DNA of 64,000 nucleotides from positions 1,860,001-1,924,000 of the forward strand of contig NZ_CP046172.1 in NCBI RefSeq assembly GCF_011801145.1, given 5' to 3'. Under the pieces are notes generated by a model. It did no database searches, was not told the DNA's origin, and was given only the letters and a program-made list of their open reading frames with translations. This document shows positions 8,772 through 19,952 of this stretch, piece by piece. A program made the position numbers and the translations under genes. The stretch comes from Nocardia arthritidis (GTDB lineage: Bacteria; Actinomycetota; Actinomycetes; Mycobacteriales; Mycobacteriaceae). Each line of letters opens with the position of its first letter. Position 1 is the first letter of the stretch.

Positions 8772-10212
8772 GTCGAATGCCCGCTCCGGCAGGTGATTCG
8801 GTGAGATCCGCCGGATAGATCATCCGGGCGGGCGGGTTGGCGGTGCGCCGGGCGAGCGGGTAGTAGATCGCGGCCGTCACGACGATGCCGACGATCCAGG
8901 AGATATCCGCGCCGCCGAGCAGATCGGTGACCGGCCCGGTGTACAACTTCTGCGCCAGGAACGGGATCTGCGCCAGGATGCCGACGACATAGCAGGCCAG
9001 GGCGATGTAATTCCAGCGCCCGTAGCGCGCGTTCGGGTCGTAAAGCGCTGGGATGTCGAAGCGTTCGCGGGAGATCAGGTAGTAGTCGATCAGGTTTATC
9101 GCGCTCCACGGGGTGAACACGGTCAGCAGCACCAGCACGAAATTCTTGAAGTTGTCGAGGAAGTCGGCGCTGGCGGCCAATGCGATGAGCACGGATACGG
9201 CGGTGAACCCGACGATGTACGCGGTGCGGGCCGCGGTGCCGATGCGGGACCGGCCGGTGAACGCGGTGACCGAGGTGAGCATGGACATGAAACCGCCATA
9301 TGCGTTTAGGCAGTTGATGGTCAGCTTGCCGACCACGATCACCAGGTAGATCAGCAGCGCCAGCGTCGCGGGGCCCGCCAGGTCGCCGATGAACCCGACC
9401 TGGTTGCCGAGGAATTTCTTTCCGGCGACCGCCGCCACTAGCGCGCCGAGCGACATCGCCCACTGCGATCCGACCACGCTGCCCGCGAAGGTCGCCCAGA
9501 ACGTGGCCCGCTCGCTGGTCGAGCGCGGCAGGTAGCGCGAATAGTCGGCGACGTACGGCCCGAACGTGAGTTGCCAACCGGCGCCGAGGGATACGGCCAG
9601 CACGAAGGTGACCGCGTCGAAGGATTTCGCGCCGACCACCGCGCTCACGTCGTATTCGACGAACAGCCGGATGGTGAGGTAGGTGAAGCCGAGGATGCCG
9701 ATCACCGTCGCGATCCGGCCGACGACGTGGATCAGGCGATAGCCGGTGACCGCGACAATCGCGGTGAGCGCGCCGAATACGACGATGCCGACGGTCGCGT
9801 TATCGATGTGCAGGATCTTGTTCACCGCCTGCCCGGCCAGCACGGTGCCCGTCGCGGCGAAGCCGAGATACATCACGACGACGAGCAGCAGCGGTATTAC
9901 CGCGCCGAGTACGCCGAATTGTGCCCGGCTGGAGATCATTTGGGGCAGGCCGAGGCGCGGCCCCTGCGCCGAGTGCAGCGCCATCACGATGCCGCCGAGG
10001 ACATTGCCGATGAGCAGGCCGATGATCGCCCACAGCGCGTCGGCGCCGAAGACCACCGCGAGTGCGCCGTCGACGATGGCGGTGATCTGCATATTCGCCC
10101 CGAACCAGAGGGTGAACTGGCTGCGCGGGGTGCCGTGGCGCTCGGCGTCGGGAATGACCTCGATGGTGCGGCGTTCGATGGTGTGGCCCGCGTCGGGCTC
10201 GTTGTGCGGCAC
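8764..10212 (-). CDS. NCS1-family permease (cytosine/purine/allantoin type)
   Basis: 482 residues with about twelve membrane segments and the NCS1 pattern: N-terminal RTIEVIPDAERHGTPRSQF, then TLWFGANMQI, followed by QMISSRAQFG and ADYSRYLP. This is the CodB/PucI-type symporter fold that imports nucleobases, hydantoins or related small heterocycles with H+ or Na+. It is divergent from a HutC-type GntR regulator with a HutC-like operator between them, so its substrate may be an imidazole such as urocanate or another ring compound rather than cytosine. No catabolic enzyme gene is adjacent. Confidence 0.85.
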   Translation of the reverse strand: MPHNEPDAGHTIERRTIEVIPDAERHGTPRSQFTLWFGANMQITAIVDGALAVVFGADALWAIIGLLIGNVLGGIVMALHSAQGPRLGLPQMISSRAQFGVLGAVIPLLLVVVMYLGFAATGTVLAGQAVNKILHIDNATVGIVVFGALTAIVAVTGYRLIHVVGRIATVIGILGFTYLTIRLFVEYDVSAVVGAKSFDAVTFVLAVSLGAGWQLTFGPYVADYSRYLPRSTSERATFWATFAGSVVGSQWAMSLGALVAAVAGKKFLGNQVGFIGDLAGPATLALLIYLVIVVGKLTINCLNAYGGFMSMLTSVTAFTGRSRIGTAARTAYIVGFTAVSVLIALAASADFLDNFKNFVLVLLTVFTPWSAINLIDYYLISRERFDIPALYDPNARYGRWNYIALACYVVGILAQIPFLAQKLYTGPVTDLLGGADISWIVGIVVTAAIYYPLARRTANPPARMIYPADLTESPAGAGIRLR

Positions 10213-10324
10213 GGTTTCCGCCTTCCGTCGAGAGAAGAGCAGCTACGGAAGTGCGGTTTCGGGAGAGCCCGGCTTTGCGCCCTCGCTTGTGCTCCGGGTC
10301 ACTGGAACAACCCAAATGCATAGT

Positions 10325-10338
10325 CCTGTATATACAAG
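10325..10338. promoter_or_regulatory. HutC-like operator
   Basis: CCTGTATATACAAG differs at one base from the palindrome CTTGTATATACAAG described for HutC repressors. It lies 113 nt upstream of the permease start and 56 nt upstream of the GntR gene start, a position that could repress both divergent promoters. Identification is by sequence similarity only. Confidence 0.6.
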
Positions 10339-10394
10339 TCGCTGTCAACCGCTAATCTCGACAGGCGGCACGAGACAGGCGAGAGGCGGTTGCC

Positions 10395-11135
10395 ATGGAC
10401 CGATGCGCCAGCGATGCGGACCTGGCCGAGCTGTTCGCGGCCGCGGGCCCGGAATCGACGCCCGCGTACGAGCGGATCAAAAGGCTGATCCGCACCCAGA
10501 TCGGTGCCGGGCGCTGGCTCCCCGGCGATCAGCTGCCCTCCGAACCGCAAATGGTGCGCGCGCTCGGCATCTCCCGGATGACCATCAACCGCGCCTTCCG
10601 CGAGCTGACCGCCGCGGGCGTCGTGGTGCGGAATATGGGTGTCGGAACGTTCGTCGCACCCGCGAAGGTGACCTCACCGCTGTTCGAGGTGCGCAATATC
10701 GCCGACGAGATCCAGCGGCGCGGCCACCGGCACCGCACCGAGGTGGTGTTTCTGCGCAGCGAATCCGCCGATGCCGCACAGTGGCCCACAGATCGCGTAT
10801 TCCATTCGCTGCTGGTGCATTTCGACGACGAGTCACCCATTCAGCTGGAGGACCGATTGGTGAATCCCGAAGCTGCGCCCGGCTATTTGGACCAGGACTT
10901 CACCGCGATCACCCCGAACCGGTACCTCAGCGAGGTCGCGCCGCTGGTCCGCGGCGAGCATGTGGTGGAGGCCGTACAGGGCAGCGCCGAAGAGTGTGCG
11001 CTGCTGCGCATCCGGCGCACCGAGCCGTGCCTGCTGATTTGCCGCCGCACCTGGTCTGCGGCGGCACTGGTGAGCTCGGCGCGGCTGCTGCACCCGGGTT
11101 CGCGCAGCAGGCTGGAGGGCGCGTTCGAGGTGTGA
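10395..11135 (+). CDS. GntR-family regulator, HutC/UTRA subfamily
   Basis: 246 residues. The N-terminal winged helix is classic GntR (PAYERIKRLIRTQIGAGRWL, then PGDQLPSE, SRMTINRAFRELTAAGVV). The C-terminal UTRA effector domain shows HRTEVVFLRSE, QLEDRLVNPEAAPGYLDQDF and LRIRRTEPCLLICRRTW, closest in pattern to HutC, whose ligand in characterised members is urocanate. It is divergent from the NCS1 permease and a HutC-like palindrome lies between them, so it most likely represses the permease and itself. No hut catabolic genes are visible in the window. Confidence 0.85.
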   Translation: MDRCASDADLAELFAAAGPESTPAYERIKRLIRTQIGAGRWLPGDQLPSEPQMVRALGISRMTINRAFRELTAAGVVVRNMGVGTFVAPAKVTSPLFEVRNIADEIQRRGHRHRTEVVFLRSESADAAQWPTDRVFHSLLVHFDDESPIQLEDRLVNPEAAPGYLDQDFTAITPNRYLSEVAPLVRGEHVVEAVQGSAEECALLRIRRTEPCLLICRRTWSAAALVSSARLLHPGSRSRLEGAFEV

Positions 11136-11184
11136 ACCCGGCAATTCGGGCCGCAAACTTGTTCCGCTCTGGCACAGTTGGCGG

Positions 11185-12324
11185 ATGGGCCGATCGCTGG
11201 CCGTCGTCTGCACGGCGCTGCTCGTATTCCTGACCGCATGCACGGCTGCCGAGCCCCCCGGTGGCAGCCCCTGGGCCGAATTACCGCTGCCCGCAAAGGA
11301 TGCGCGGATATTGGCGTTCACGCCGATTGCCGGTGGCCTGCTCGTGCTCGGCTCGGTGCCGGGGCCGGATGGTAGGGCACCCGCCGCGTGGACCACATCG
11401 AACGGTCACGAATGGCGTTCGGTCGCGGTGGAACCGCACAGCCCCTATGCCTTTCAGACGGAGCTGATCTCCGCCGGAGTCGGTGATCGAATCACGGTGC
11501 TGGGCCAGGCCTTCGGCGGTGCGCACAGCAATCCGCGCATGACGGTATGGGGCGGCGACACCACGAAACTCGTCGAATTCCCGCAGGCCTTCGAGCTTTT
11601 CGGGGGACCGCACTCGATCGCGGTGAGCGCCGCGGCCGCGCTCGGCGGCACGGGGGTGCTGGTGGGCCAGTGGGATGGCAGCAGCCACCGGTACGGCGCG
11701 GCGGTGTGGACCTCGCCCGACAACGCGAACTGGCAGCGCTCGGCCGACGATCCCGCGCTGTCCTCGGCAGTGGGTGAGCAGACGGCCGCGGTGGGGGTGA
11801 CCACCGGACCGCCCGGCTTCCTCGTAGTCGGAAACACCCAGCGCAACGGCGAATTCGAGCCACTGGCCTGGACATCGCGGGATGGTGCGAGCTGGCAGCG
11901 GATCGCGCTCCAGGGCTCCGGCGCGGTCGCGCAGCGGGCTGGTTGTAACCCTGACCGCTGTGTACTGCTCGGTCAGACGTTAGGGGACCGGCCGCATGCG
12001 CTCTGTTGGCCGACAACGGATTCGGCTCCGGTATCCGGGTTGGACGGTGCCGGCCTTGATATTTCGCAGGTACTGATGTCGGACTCGCGCCATTGGCTAC
12101 CGATCGGGCCGGTTCTGGCCGTTATTCGGATCGACGGCACCGCTCACCTGGCCTTGATGAACTATGACTGCACCCATTGGGACGACATCCGCCTTCCGGT
12201 GCGGGCCGCCGAGGCCAGAATCGGTGCGCTGCAGGGCAATGGGGTGCAGGGCGGTGCGGTGCTGCTGGCGACAACGGATCAGGCCGCGAGCCGACTGTGG
12301 ATCCAGTATCCGCCGACCGAGTAG
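11185..12324 (+). CDS. Lipoprotein with beta-propeller-like repeats
   Basis: 379 residues with a lipoprotein signal ending in lipobox FLTAC (about residue 19). The body repeats the pattern of hydrophobic strands followed by W-T-S-x-D/N-G/A-x-x-W (AAWTTSNGHEWRSV, AVWTSPDNANWQRS, AWTSRDGASWQRI), characteristic of sialidase/photosystem-stability-type propeller blades that act as binding surfaces on the cell envelope. I cannot assign a partner. No convincing Shine-Dalgarno precedes ATG 11185. It is convergent with the SCP2-like gene and separated from it by a strong terminator hairpin. Confidence 0.65.
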   Translation: MGRSLAVVCTALLVFLTACTAAEPPGGSPWAELPLPAKDARILAFTPIAGGLLVLGSVPGPDGRAPAAWTTSNGHEWRSVAVEPHSPYAFQTELISAGVGDRITVLGQAFGGAHSNPRMTVWGGDTTKLVEFPQAFELFGGPHSIAVSAAAALGGTGVLVGQWDGSSHRYGAAVWTSPDNANWQRSADDPALSSAVGEQTAAVGVTTGPPGFLVVGNTQRNGEFEPLAWTSRDGASWQRIALQGSGAVAQRAGCNPDRCVLLGQTLGDRPHALCWPTTDSAPVSGLDGAGLDISQVLMSDSRHWLPIGPVLAVIRIDGTAHLALMNYDCTHWDDIRLPVRAAEARIGALQGNGVQGGAVLLATTDQAASRLWIQYPPTE

Positions 12325-12340
12325 ACCGTCCGACAGCCCG

Positions 12341-12376
12341 CCCGGACGCGTTGCACTGCGCAAAAACGCATCCGGG
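12341..12376. terminator. Bidirectional terminator hairpin
   Basis: Arms CCCGGACGCGTT (12341-12352) and AACGCATCCGGG (12365-12376) pair over 12 positions with one non-Watson-Crick pair and a 12-nt loop. The hairpin lies between two convergent genes. There is no U-tract, as is common in high-GC actinomycetes. Confidence 0.6.
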
Positions 12377-12390
12377 CCGGTGCATCGGGC

Positions 12391-12804
12391 TCAGTCGAAC
12401 CAGCCATCCATCCGCAGCGCGGTGGACATACTCCCGCGAATCCCCATCCGGCCGGTGGCCAGCAGCTGTAAACCACTGGCCTGCCTGGTGATGACGCGCA
12501 GGAAGGAGACATCGTCGATGGTGACCGTGACATCGGGCGGCAGACCCGCCGGACCCGTTGTCGCGGTGCATGTCCCATGCGAGACGTGCATATCCCAGAT
12601 ATCCGGGGCCGCGCCGATCTGCCAGCGCAGCACCGAGTCCACCCGTTTGGTCTTGCGGACATTGACGCTGGCGCACCAGAGTTCGAATATCCGCTCCAGG
12701 ATCGCCTGGCGTTGCGCCGGATCGACCATCAGCTCGGTCAGTTCGTCATCGGATGCCTTGGCCACGAATTCGACGAATTCGGCTTCCGTTGTCTCGGGGC
12801 TCAT
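12391..12804 (-). CDS. SCP2-type lipid-binding domain protein
   Basis: 137 residues without signal peptide. The C-terminal part (DVTVTIDDVSFLRVITRQAS, then GLQLLATGRMGIRGSMSTAL) matches the SCP2 sterol-carrier fold, which binds acyl chains or sterols in a hydrophobic tunnel. It is the last gene of the KAS III/ABC1-aminotransferase operon, its start overlapping the SDR stop by 4 nt, so it was probably recruited as a soluble carrier for a hydrophobic intermediate. The N-terminal helical part is less conserved. No catalytic function is implied. Confidence 0.75.
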   Translation of the reverse strand: MSPETTEAEFVEFVAKASDDELTELMVDPAQRQAILERIFELWCASVNVRKTKRVDSVLRWQIGAAPDIWDMHVSHGTCTATTGPAGLPPDVTVTIDDVSFLRVITRQASGLQLLATGRMGIRGSMSTALRMDGWFD

Positions 12805-13670
12805 TTCACCTCCCTGAGGGTGACGCGCGCCGCCTGCCGCGGCGTGCGTATCTCGTCGAGCCAGCGCGCGCCGATCGGCCCGACCACCCGCTGATAGGCG
12901 GGCCCGAGCAGGCGGTGCGCCAGTTCGAGCAGCCAGGCGTCGCGGCCGATGAGCACGCGGCCGCGTTCCGCGCGGACACCGGCGAGGATGGTCCGCGCGG
13001 CCGAAACCGCCGAAACGCCTGGGTCTTTGTCGAACGACGCCACCAGCGCGTCGACATCGATATCGCGCGCGGCGGTCGAATTCCGGACGATGCCCGTCTT
13101 CACCCCGCCGGGTATCACGCAGGTGACCTTGACCGGCCGGTGCTGCTCGCGCAACTCCATCCGCAGCGCCTCGGTGAACCCGCGCACCGCGAATTTCGAT
13201 GCGGTATAGGCGCTTTGACCCGGAAACCCGACCAGTCCGAAGACGCTGGAGACGTTGACGACATGTCCGGCGCCGGAGGCGATCAGGTGCGGCAGGAACG
13301 CCTTGGTCCCGTTGACGACACCCCAGAAGTTCACCCGCAGCACACGTTCGAAATCGTCGAGATCCGACTCCTCGACCGATCCGGTGAATGTGGTGCCCGC
13401 ATTGTTGAACACCACGTGCACCGCATCGAACCGGGACCGAATCTCATTGGCGTAGGCGAACATTCGATTCCGGTCACCGACATCGATGACGTCGCCGTGC
13501 ACCTGTGCGTCCAATGCCCGCACTTGGCGCACCGTTTCGGTCAGGCCCGGCTGGTCGATATCGGACAGCGCCAGCCGCGCGCCGGACGCGGCCAGCTGTC
13601 TGGCCAGCGCCTGCCCGATGCCCGAGCCCGCACCGGTGACCACCACCGTCTTACCGAGGAATTCGGTCAT
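12801..13670 (-). CDS. Short-chain dehydrogenase/reductase
   Basis: 289 residues with the classical SDR signature: TGAGSGIG cofactor motif near the N-terminus, NNAG (FNNAGTT), catalytic Ser in NVSSVFG and the YxxxK active site (SAYTASKFAV). An Asp after the second strand (ALSDID) favours NAD(H). The long C-terminal extension resembles SDRs acting on lipids and long-chain alcohols or ketones in mycolate-producing bacteria. It overlaps the P450 stop and the SCP2 start by 4 nt each, so the three are translationally coupled; it probably interconverts a hydroxyl and a carbonyl on the operon's product. Confidence 0.85.
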   Translation of the reverse strand: MTEFLGKTVVVTGAGSGIGQALARQLAASGARLALSDIDQPGLTETVRQVRALDAQVHGDVIDVGDRNRMFAYANEIRSRFDAVHVVFNNAGTTFTGSVEESDLDDFERVLRVNFWGVVNGTKAFLPHLIASGAGHVVNVSSVFGLVGFPGQSAYTASKFAVRGFTEALRMELREQHRPVKVTCVIPGGVKTGIVRNSTAARDIDVDALVASFDKDPGVSAVSAARTILAGVRAERGRVLIGRDAWLLELAHRLLGPAYQRVVGPIGARWLDEIRTPRQAARVTLREVK

Positions 13671-15016
13671 CGCATCGCCCTGTCTATCTCGGCCAGCGGC
13701 GGTGCGCTGATCCTGGCCCCGCGGGCCGGCGCGAAGGCGACGTGCTTGGAGCTGGCCGCCTCCGGTTTACGCCGGTCGGTGGTGATGGCGCGGCGCGAGA
13801 GCAACACCCGCAGCACCTCGACGGCCTCCATCATCGCGAAATTCGCCCCGACGCAGCGGCGTGCGCCGCCGCCGAACGGAATCCAGGTGGACGGCGGAAT
13901 CTCCGGGCCCAGAAAGCGTTCCGGCCGGAATTCGTCCGGCGCCGGATGATTGGCCGGATCGTTCTGCACGATGCCGATCATCGGCATCAGCGTCGCGCCC
14001 TTGGGCAGCCGGAATCCGGCCAACTCGACATCCTCGGTCAGTGTCCAGGTGACCTCGAAGATCACCGGATGCTGCCGCAGCGATTCCTTCACCACCGCAT
14101 CGAGATACGCGGTGTCGTCGGTGAGCGCGGCCCTGGTCGCCTCCTTGGCCACCCGCGGGTTGCGCGCCAATTCGTGCAGCGCCCAAGCCAATCCGGTGGC
14201 CGTCGTCTCGTGACCGGCGATCAGCAGCGTGATCACCTGATCGCGAATCTCCTTGGGGCTCAGCCGATCATCGCCCTCGCCCGCGACGAGCAGGCGGGAG
14301 AGCACATCGTCGCGCTGTGCGAGATCCGGTACGCCGCGGCGTTCCTCGATCGTCGCGTAGATCAGCACGTCGATGCTGTGCAGCAGCTCCAGCGCGCGCC
14401 GCCACGGACCGTATCGGCGCGCGGCGGGCACGTTGAGGCCCATCAGCACGGCCAGGTCCATGCTGAGCAACTTGCCGAGCTGCGCGCGCAACTCGTCGAA
14501 GATCCGCCCATCGGCCATGCCGAAGGTGACCCGCGACATGATGTCGAGGGTGAGCTCGCGCATCCGGTCATGGCTTTCGAAAGTCGTTGCCAGCGGCCAG
14601 GTGTCGACCTCTTTCTCGGTGAGCTCCTGCACCGTTTCCAGATAGCCGCGCACCGCGGTCTTGCCGAACAGCGGCGCCATCAGCCTGCGCAGCCGCCGGT
14701 GTTCGGCACCGTCGGCCATGAACACCGACTGCTCGCCCATCACCGGCGACATCACCCGATTGCCTTCTCCGGCATTGAATCTCGACGGCGGCGAGGTGAA
14801 CATCGCCCCGATGTGCGCGGGATCGTAGAGCAGGATCACCTTGCGCCACGGGTAGATATCGAGCGCGATCACGTCACCGTACTTCTCCCGCAGGCTCTTC
14901 GCCCACAGATGCCGCCACCAGGTGAAGATCGCGGTCTGCACCGGCCACGGCAGCCACGGCCCCGGCGGGGCGACCAGACCGCGGCCGCCCCCCGGTTCGA
15001 TTCGTTCCATCAACAT
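13667..15016 (-). CDS. Cytochrome P450
   Basis: 449 residues, somewhat longer than most soluble bacterial P450s and closer to the microsomal-like CYP135/138-type class of mycobacteria. Key motifs are present: I-helix AGHETTATG, K-helix ExxR in KESLRQHP, PERF (FRPERFLGP) and the haem loop FGGGARRCVGANFAMME with the Cys thiolate. It sits between the kinase-aminotransferase fusion (15 nt gap) and the SDR (4-nt overlap), so an oxidation is followed by redox adjustment in the pathway. The redox partner is not encoded here. Confidence 0.88.
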   Translation of the reverse strand: MLMERIEPGGGRGLVAPPGPWLPWPVQTAIFTWWRHLWAKSLREKYGDVIALDIYPWRKVILLYDPAHIGAMFTSPPSRFNAGEGNRVMSPVMGEQSVFMADGAEHRRLRRLMAPLFGKTAVRGYLETVQELTEKEVDTWPLATTFESHDRMRELTLDIMSRVTFGMADGRIFDELRAQLGKLLSMDLAVLMGLNVPAARRYGPWRRALELLHSIDVLIYATIEERRGVPDLAQRDDVLSRLLVAGEGDDRLSPKEIRDQVITLLIAGHETTATGLAWALHELARNPRVAKEATRAALTDDTAYLDAVVKESLRQHPVIFEVTWTLTEDVELAGFRLPKGATLMPMIGIVQNDPANHPAPDEFRPERFLGPEIPPSTWIPFGGGARRCVGANFAMMEAVEVLRVLLSRRAITTDRRKPEAASSKHVAFAPARGARISAPPLAEIDRAMR

Positions 15017-15031
15017 ATTTCGCTCCGTGCC

Positions 15032-17701
<2,670 letters not shown>

Positions 17702-17731
17702 TGTCGTCTATCTCCTGAAAGTTCAAGCGGT

Positions 17732-18613
17732 TCAAGGGAGTCGGTAGGGGGCGCAGCCTGCGACGGAATGACCGTCGGCGGCCAGGAACAGCGCGTGTTC
17801 CGCGGTGCCGGGCGCGTCCTCGTCGAGCCAGGCGCGGTAGGCGAAGGGCAATGCCGCGCTGTGCGGGTTGCCCGGGGTTTCCGGGGTGAAGTAGCGATCG
17901 ATACCGACAGCGGCGGCAACGGATTTGGCGAAACCGGGCCGGGGCTCGGCGGACAGCAGCACGGTGCGTGCCGGATCGATCCGCTCCTCGGTCAAGCAGC
18001 GCTGCGCCGCATCGATCGCGATCTCGAGCCCGCGCTCCAGCGCCGACTCCTCGGGCGGGATCACCATCACCGTGCTGCGGCCCTCGGTGCCCATCGCGGT
18101 GAGCGGGATGAAGCCCACCGGGCGTTGCGGCGCAACGGATCTCGCGCGGTACACCCGGCCGAAGCCGGATTCGTCCGTGCTCGGCTTCACCAGCACGGCC
18201 GCCGCTGCGGGCAGATAGGGGAAGTAGACGTCCTGCGGGGTGGTGCGGGCCGGATGCCCGTCGCCGGAGACGATGACGCCGACTCCCGCATCCTTGGCGC
18301 CGAACGTCGCGGTGGTCACCTCGATGGCGTCCAGGAATCCGCACGGGCCGTTCATCAGGTCGAAGGACAGCGCGGGCGCCGGCTGGCCGACATAGGACAG
18401 GTTGATGCCCGCGTGCTTCTGGATCAGCGCCGAGATGGCCGGCTCCATCAGGTTGTCGTCGCGGTATATGCCGGTGTTCACCAGCAGATCCACCTCGCTC
18501 GGGTCGACACCGGCCCTGGCCAGGCACTGGCGCACGGCCAGCGTCGAGCGGTCGATCGAGCCGAGCGCGTCGGATTCCGGGACGACGGCCGAGGCGAATA
18601 TGGATATGCGCAT
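17732..18613 (-). CDS. Truncated KAS III-like protein, probable condensing-enzyme partner
   Basis: 293 residues, about 40-60 shorter than a normal KAS III. It has the thiolase-fold core with a Cys in NGPCGFLDA (C91) at the nucleophile position and GNPHSAALP at the usual Asn position, but the segment that should hold the catalytic His reads LLSAEPRPG, with no His. It may therefore be a non-catalytic or acyl-transfer partner of the full-length KAS III directly upstream (2 nt gap). The size pair 293/354 is reminiscent of PqsB/PqsC, where a degenerate subunit pairs with an active one; that is an analogy of architecture, not shown homology. Confidence 0.75.
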   Translation of the reverse strand: MRISIFASAVVPESDALGSIDRSTLAVRQCLARAGVDPSEVDLLVNTGIYRDDNLMEPAISALIQKHAGINLSYVGQPAPALSFDLMNGPCGFLDAIEVTTATFGAKDAGVGVIVSGDGHPARTTPQDVYFPYLPAAAAVLVKPSTDESGFGRVYRARSVAPQRPVGFIPLTAMGTEGRSTVMVIPPEESALERGLEIAIDAAQRCLTEERIDPARTVLLSAEPRPGFAKSVAAAVGIDRYFTPETPGNPHSAALPFAYRAWLDEDAPGTAEHALFLAADGHSVAGCAPYRLP

Positions 18614-18615
18614 GA

Positions 18616-19680
18616 TCAGCTCCTCAGTGCGGAGACTCGCAGGGACATGTGGCCGTAGACCATCCCGGACGCGGACGGGATGACCAGAATTTTCGAACCC
18701 GGCGCGATGGTGCCCCGTTTCAAATGTTCGTGCAGTGCCACGAAATGGGAGGTCGACGCCGTATTGCCGAAGTCCTCCATGACGGTGAGGCTGGTCGGCG
18801 CGGGCACGCCGGACTCCCGTTCCAGCAGCGCGTTGATATAGTCCAGCGCCCGGCTGCTGAATTGGTGATGGAGTATGAAGTCGAATTTCTCTTCTTCTAT
18901 CTTCGTGCCCCGGGCACGCAGGTAATCGAGATACCAGCGAATTCCCTGCAAATAACGTTCCTCGGTGTGCATCGACTTGTTGTCGGTATACATCGCGACG
19001 CCCTCGGTTTTATCGCTGGGTTTGCCGAGGCAGAATTCCGCGTAACCGGACGAGGTCATCAGGTCGACGTAATCGATGACATCGGCGTCATCGGTCGCGG
19101 TATCGATCACCACGCTCGCGCCCGCGTCGCCGACGCTGAGCGAGGCGAACTGCGGGTCGTACTGCTCGGTGATCTCCCGCACCGCGGTCTCGGCGATGGG
19201 GGTGATCTGCTCACCGCTCACCACCATCCCGGTGCGGGCAAGGCCCTGGCGAATCATCCGGTCCAGCACCATGACCCCGGTGACCATGCCCGCGCAGGCA
19301 TTGCCGATATCGAAGGTCGCCGCGTTTTTCGCGCCGATACCGTCGGCGATCAGGCCGGAGAAGGCGGGTTCGATGCTGAACCGGTCCGGACCCCTGCGGC
19401 GGGTTATCGAGGTCGAGATCAATACGTCGAGATCCTCGGCGCGGTACCTGGATCGGGTCAGTGCATCCTCGGCGGCGCGGGTGGCCAGCACGAAAGAATC
19501 CTCGTAGCCGTCGGCGGAACGGTCGTAGACCCGGCGCTGCCGGACGCCGGTGAGGGCCTCGATCGGCGGCGCGGCGCGGGTCTCGATTTTGTCCAGGAGT
19601 TCGGCGGTCGAGACCGAGGTTGCCGGAAGATAGGTTCCGATCGATTCGATCCTGGTGTTCTTTTCTTTTACCGATGGCAT
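18616..19680 (-). CDS. 3-oxoacyl-ACP synthase III (KAS III) homologue
   Basis: 354 residues with an intact Cys-His-Asn triad: C129 (DIGNACAGM), His271/272 (FILHHQFSS) and N306 (DFGNTAST). It belongs to the FabH/OleA-like superfamily that condenses an acyl thioester with a second (malonyl- or acyl-) unit. Start chosen at ATG 19680, preceded by GGAG at suitable spacing; a longer reading adds 29 residues that overlap a putative StrR-type box. First gene of the six-gene operon and thus probably the pathway's chain-forming enzyme. Substrates cannot be deduced. Confidence 0.85.
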   Translation of the reverse strand: MPSVKEKNTRIESIGTYLPATSVSTAELLDKIETRAAPPIEALTGVRQRRVYDRSADGYEDSFVLATRAAEDALTRSRYRAEDLDVLISTSITRRRGPDRFSIEPAFSGLIADGIGAKNAATFDIGNACAGMVTGVMVLDRMIRQGLARTGMVVSGEQITPIAETAVREITEQYDPQFASLSVGDAGASVVIDTATDDADVIDYVDLMTSSGYAEFCLGKPSDKTEGVAMYTDNKSMHTEERYLQGIRWYLDYLRARGTKIEEEKFDFILHHQFSSRALDYINALLERESGVPAPTSLTVMEDFGNTASTSHFVALHEHLKRGTIAPGSKILVIPSASGMVYGHMSLRVSALRS

Positions 19681-19725
19681 CAGCGCAGCTCCATTCCAGG
19701 CTTTTCGATGGCCTTCTGGGCAATC

Positions 19726-19754
19726 GTTCAACAGGCCCGCGAGAACAGTCAACT
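19726..19754. promoter_or_regulatory. Possible StrR/NovG-type activator box
   Basis: GTTCAACAG, an 11-nt spacer, then CAGTCAACT, 46-74 nt upstream of the KAS III start. The known StrR-family consensus is GTTCRACTG-N11-CRGTYGAAC; the left half matches 8 of 9 and the right half 6 of 9, with exactly the right spacer. A ParB/StrR-type regulator gene lies immediately upstream, which raises its credibility. Confidence 0.45.
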
Positions 19755-19952
19755 TTCGATGTGACAAAAGTCCTTTTCGTGGTTTTATCGATGGGCATGC
19801 AAAAATACCGTGCCGACCAATGAGAATTTATGGTCCGCGCACGGCGAATTACCGGATCGCGACGATATTCTCCGCGTCGGACCGGAAAAATTACCGAGAG
19901 GCGCGGCCGATCATGGATCGGTCGCGCCATCGATTAACTGAGCAAGTTATTC

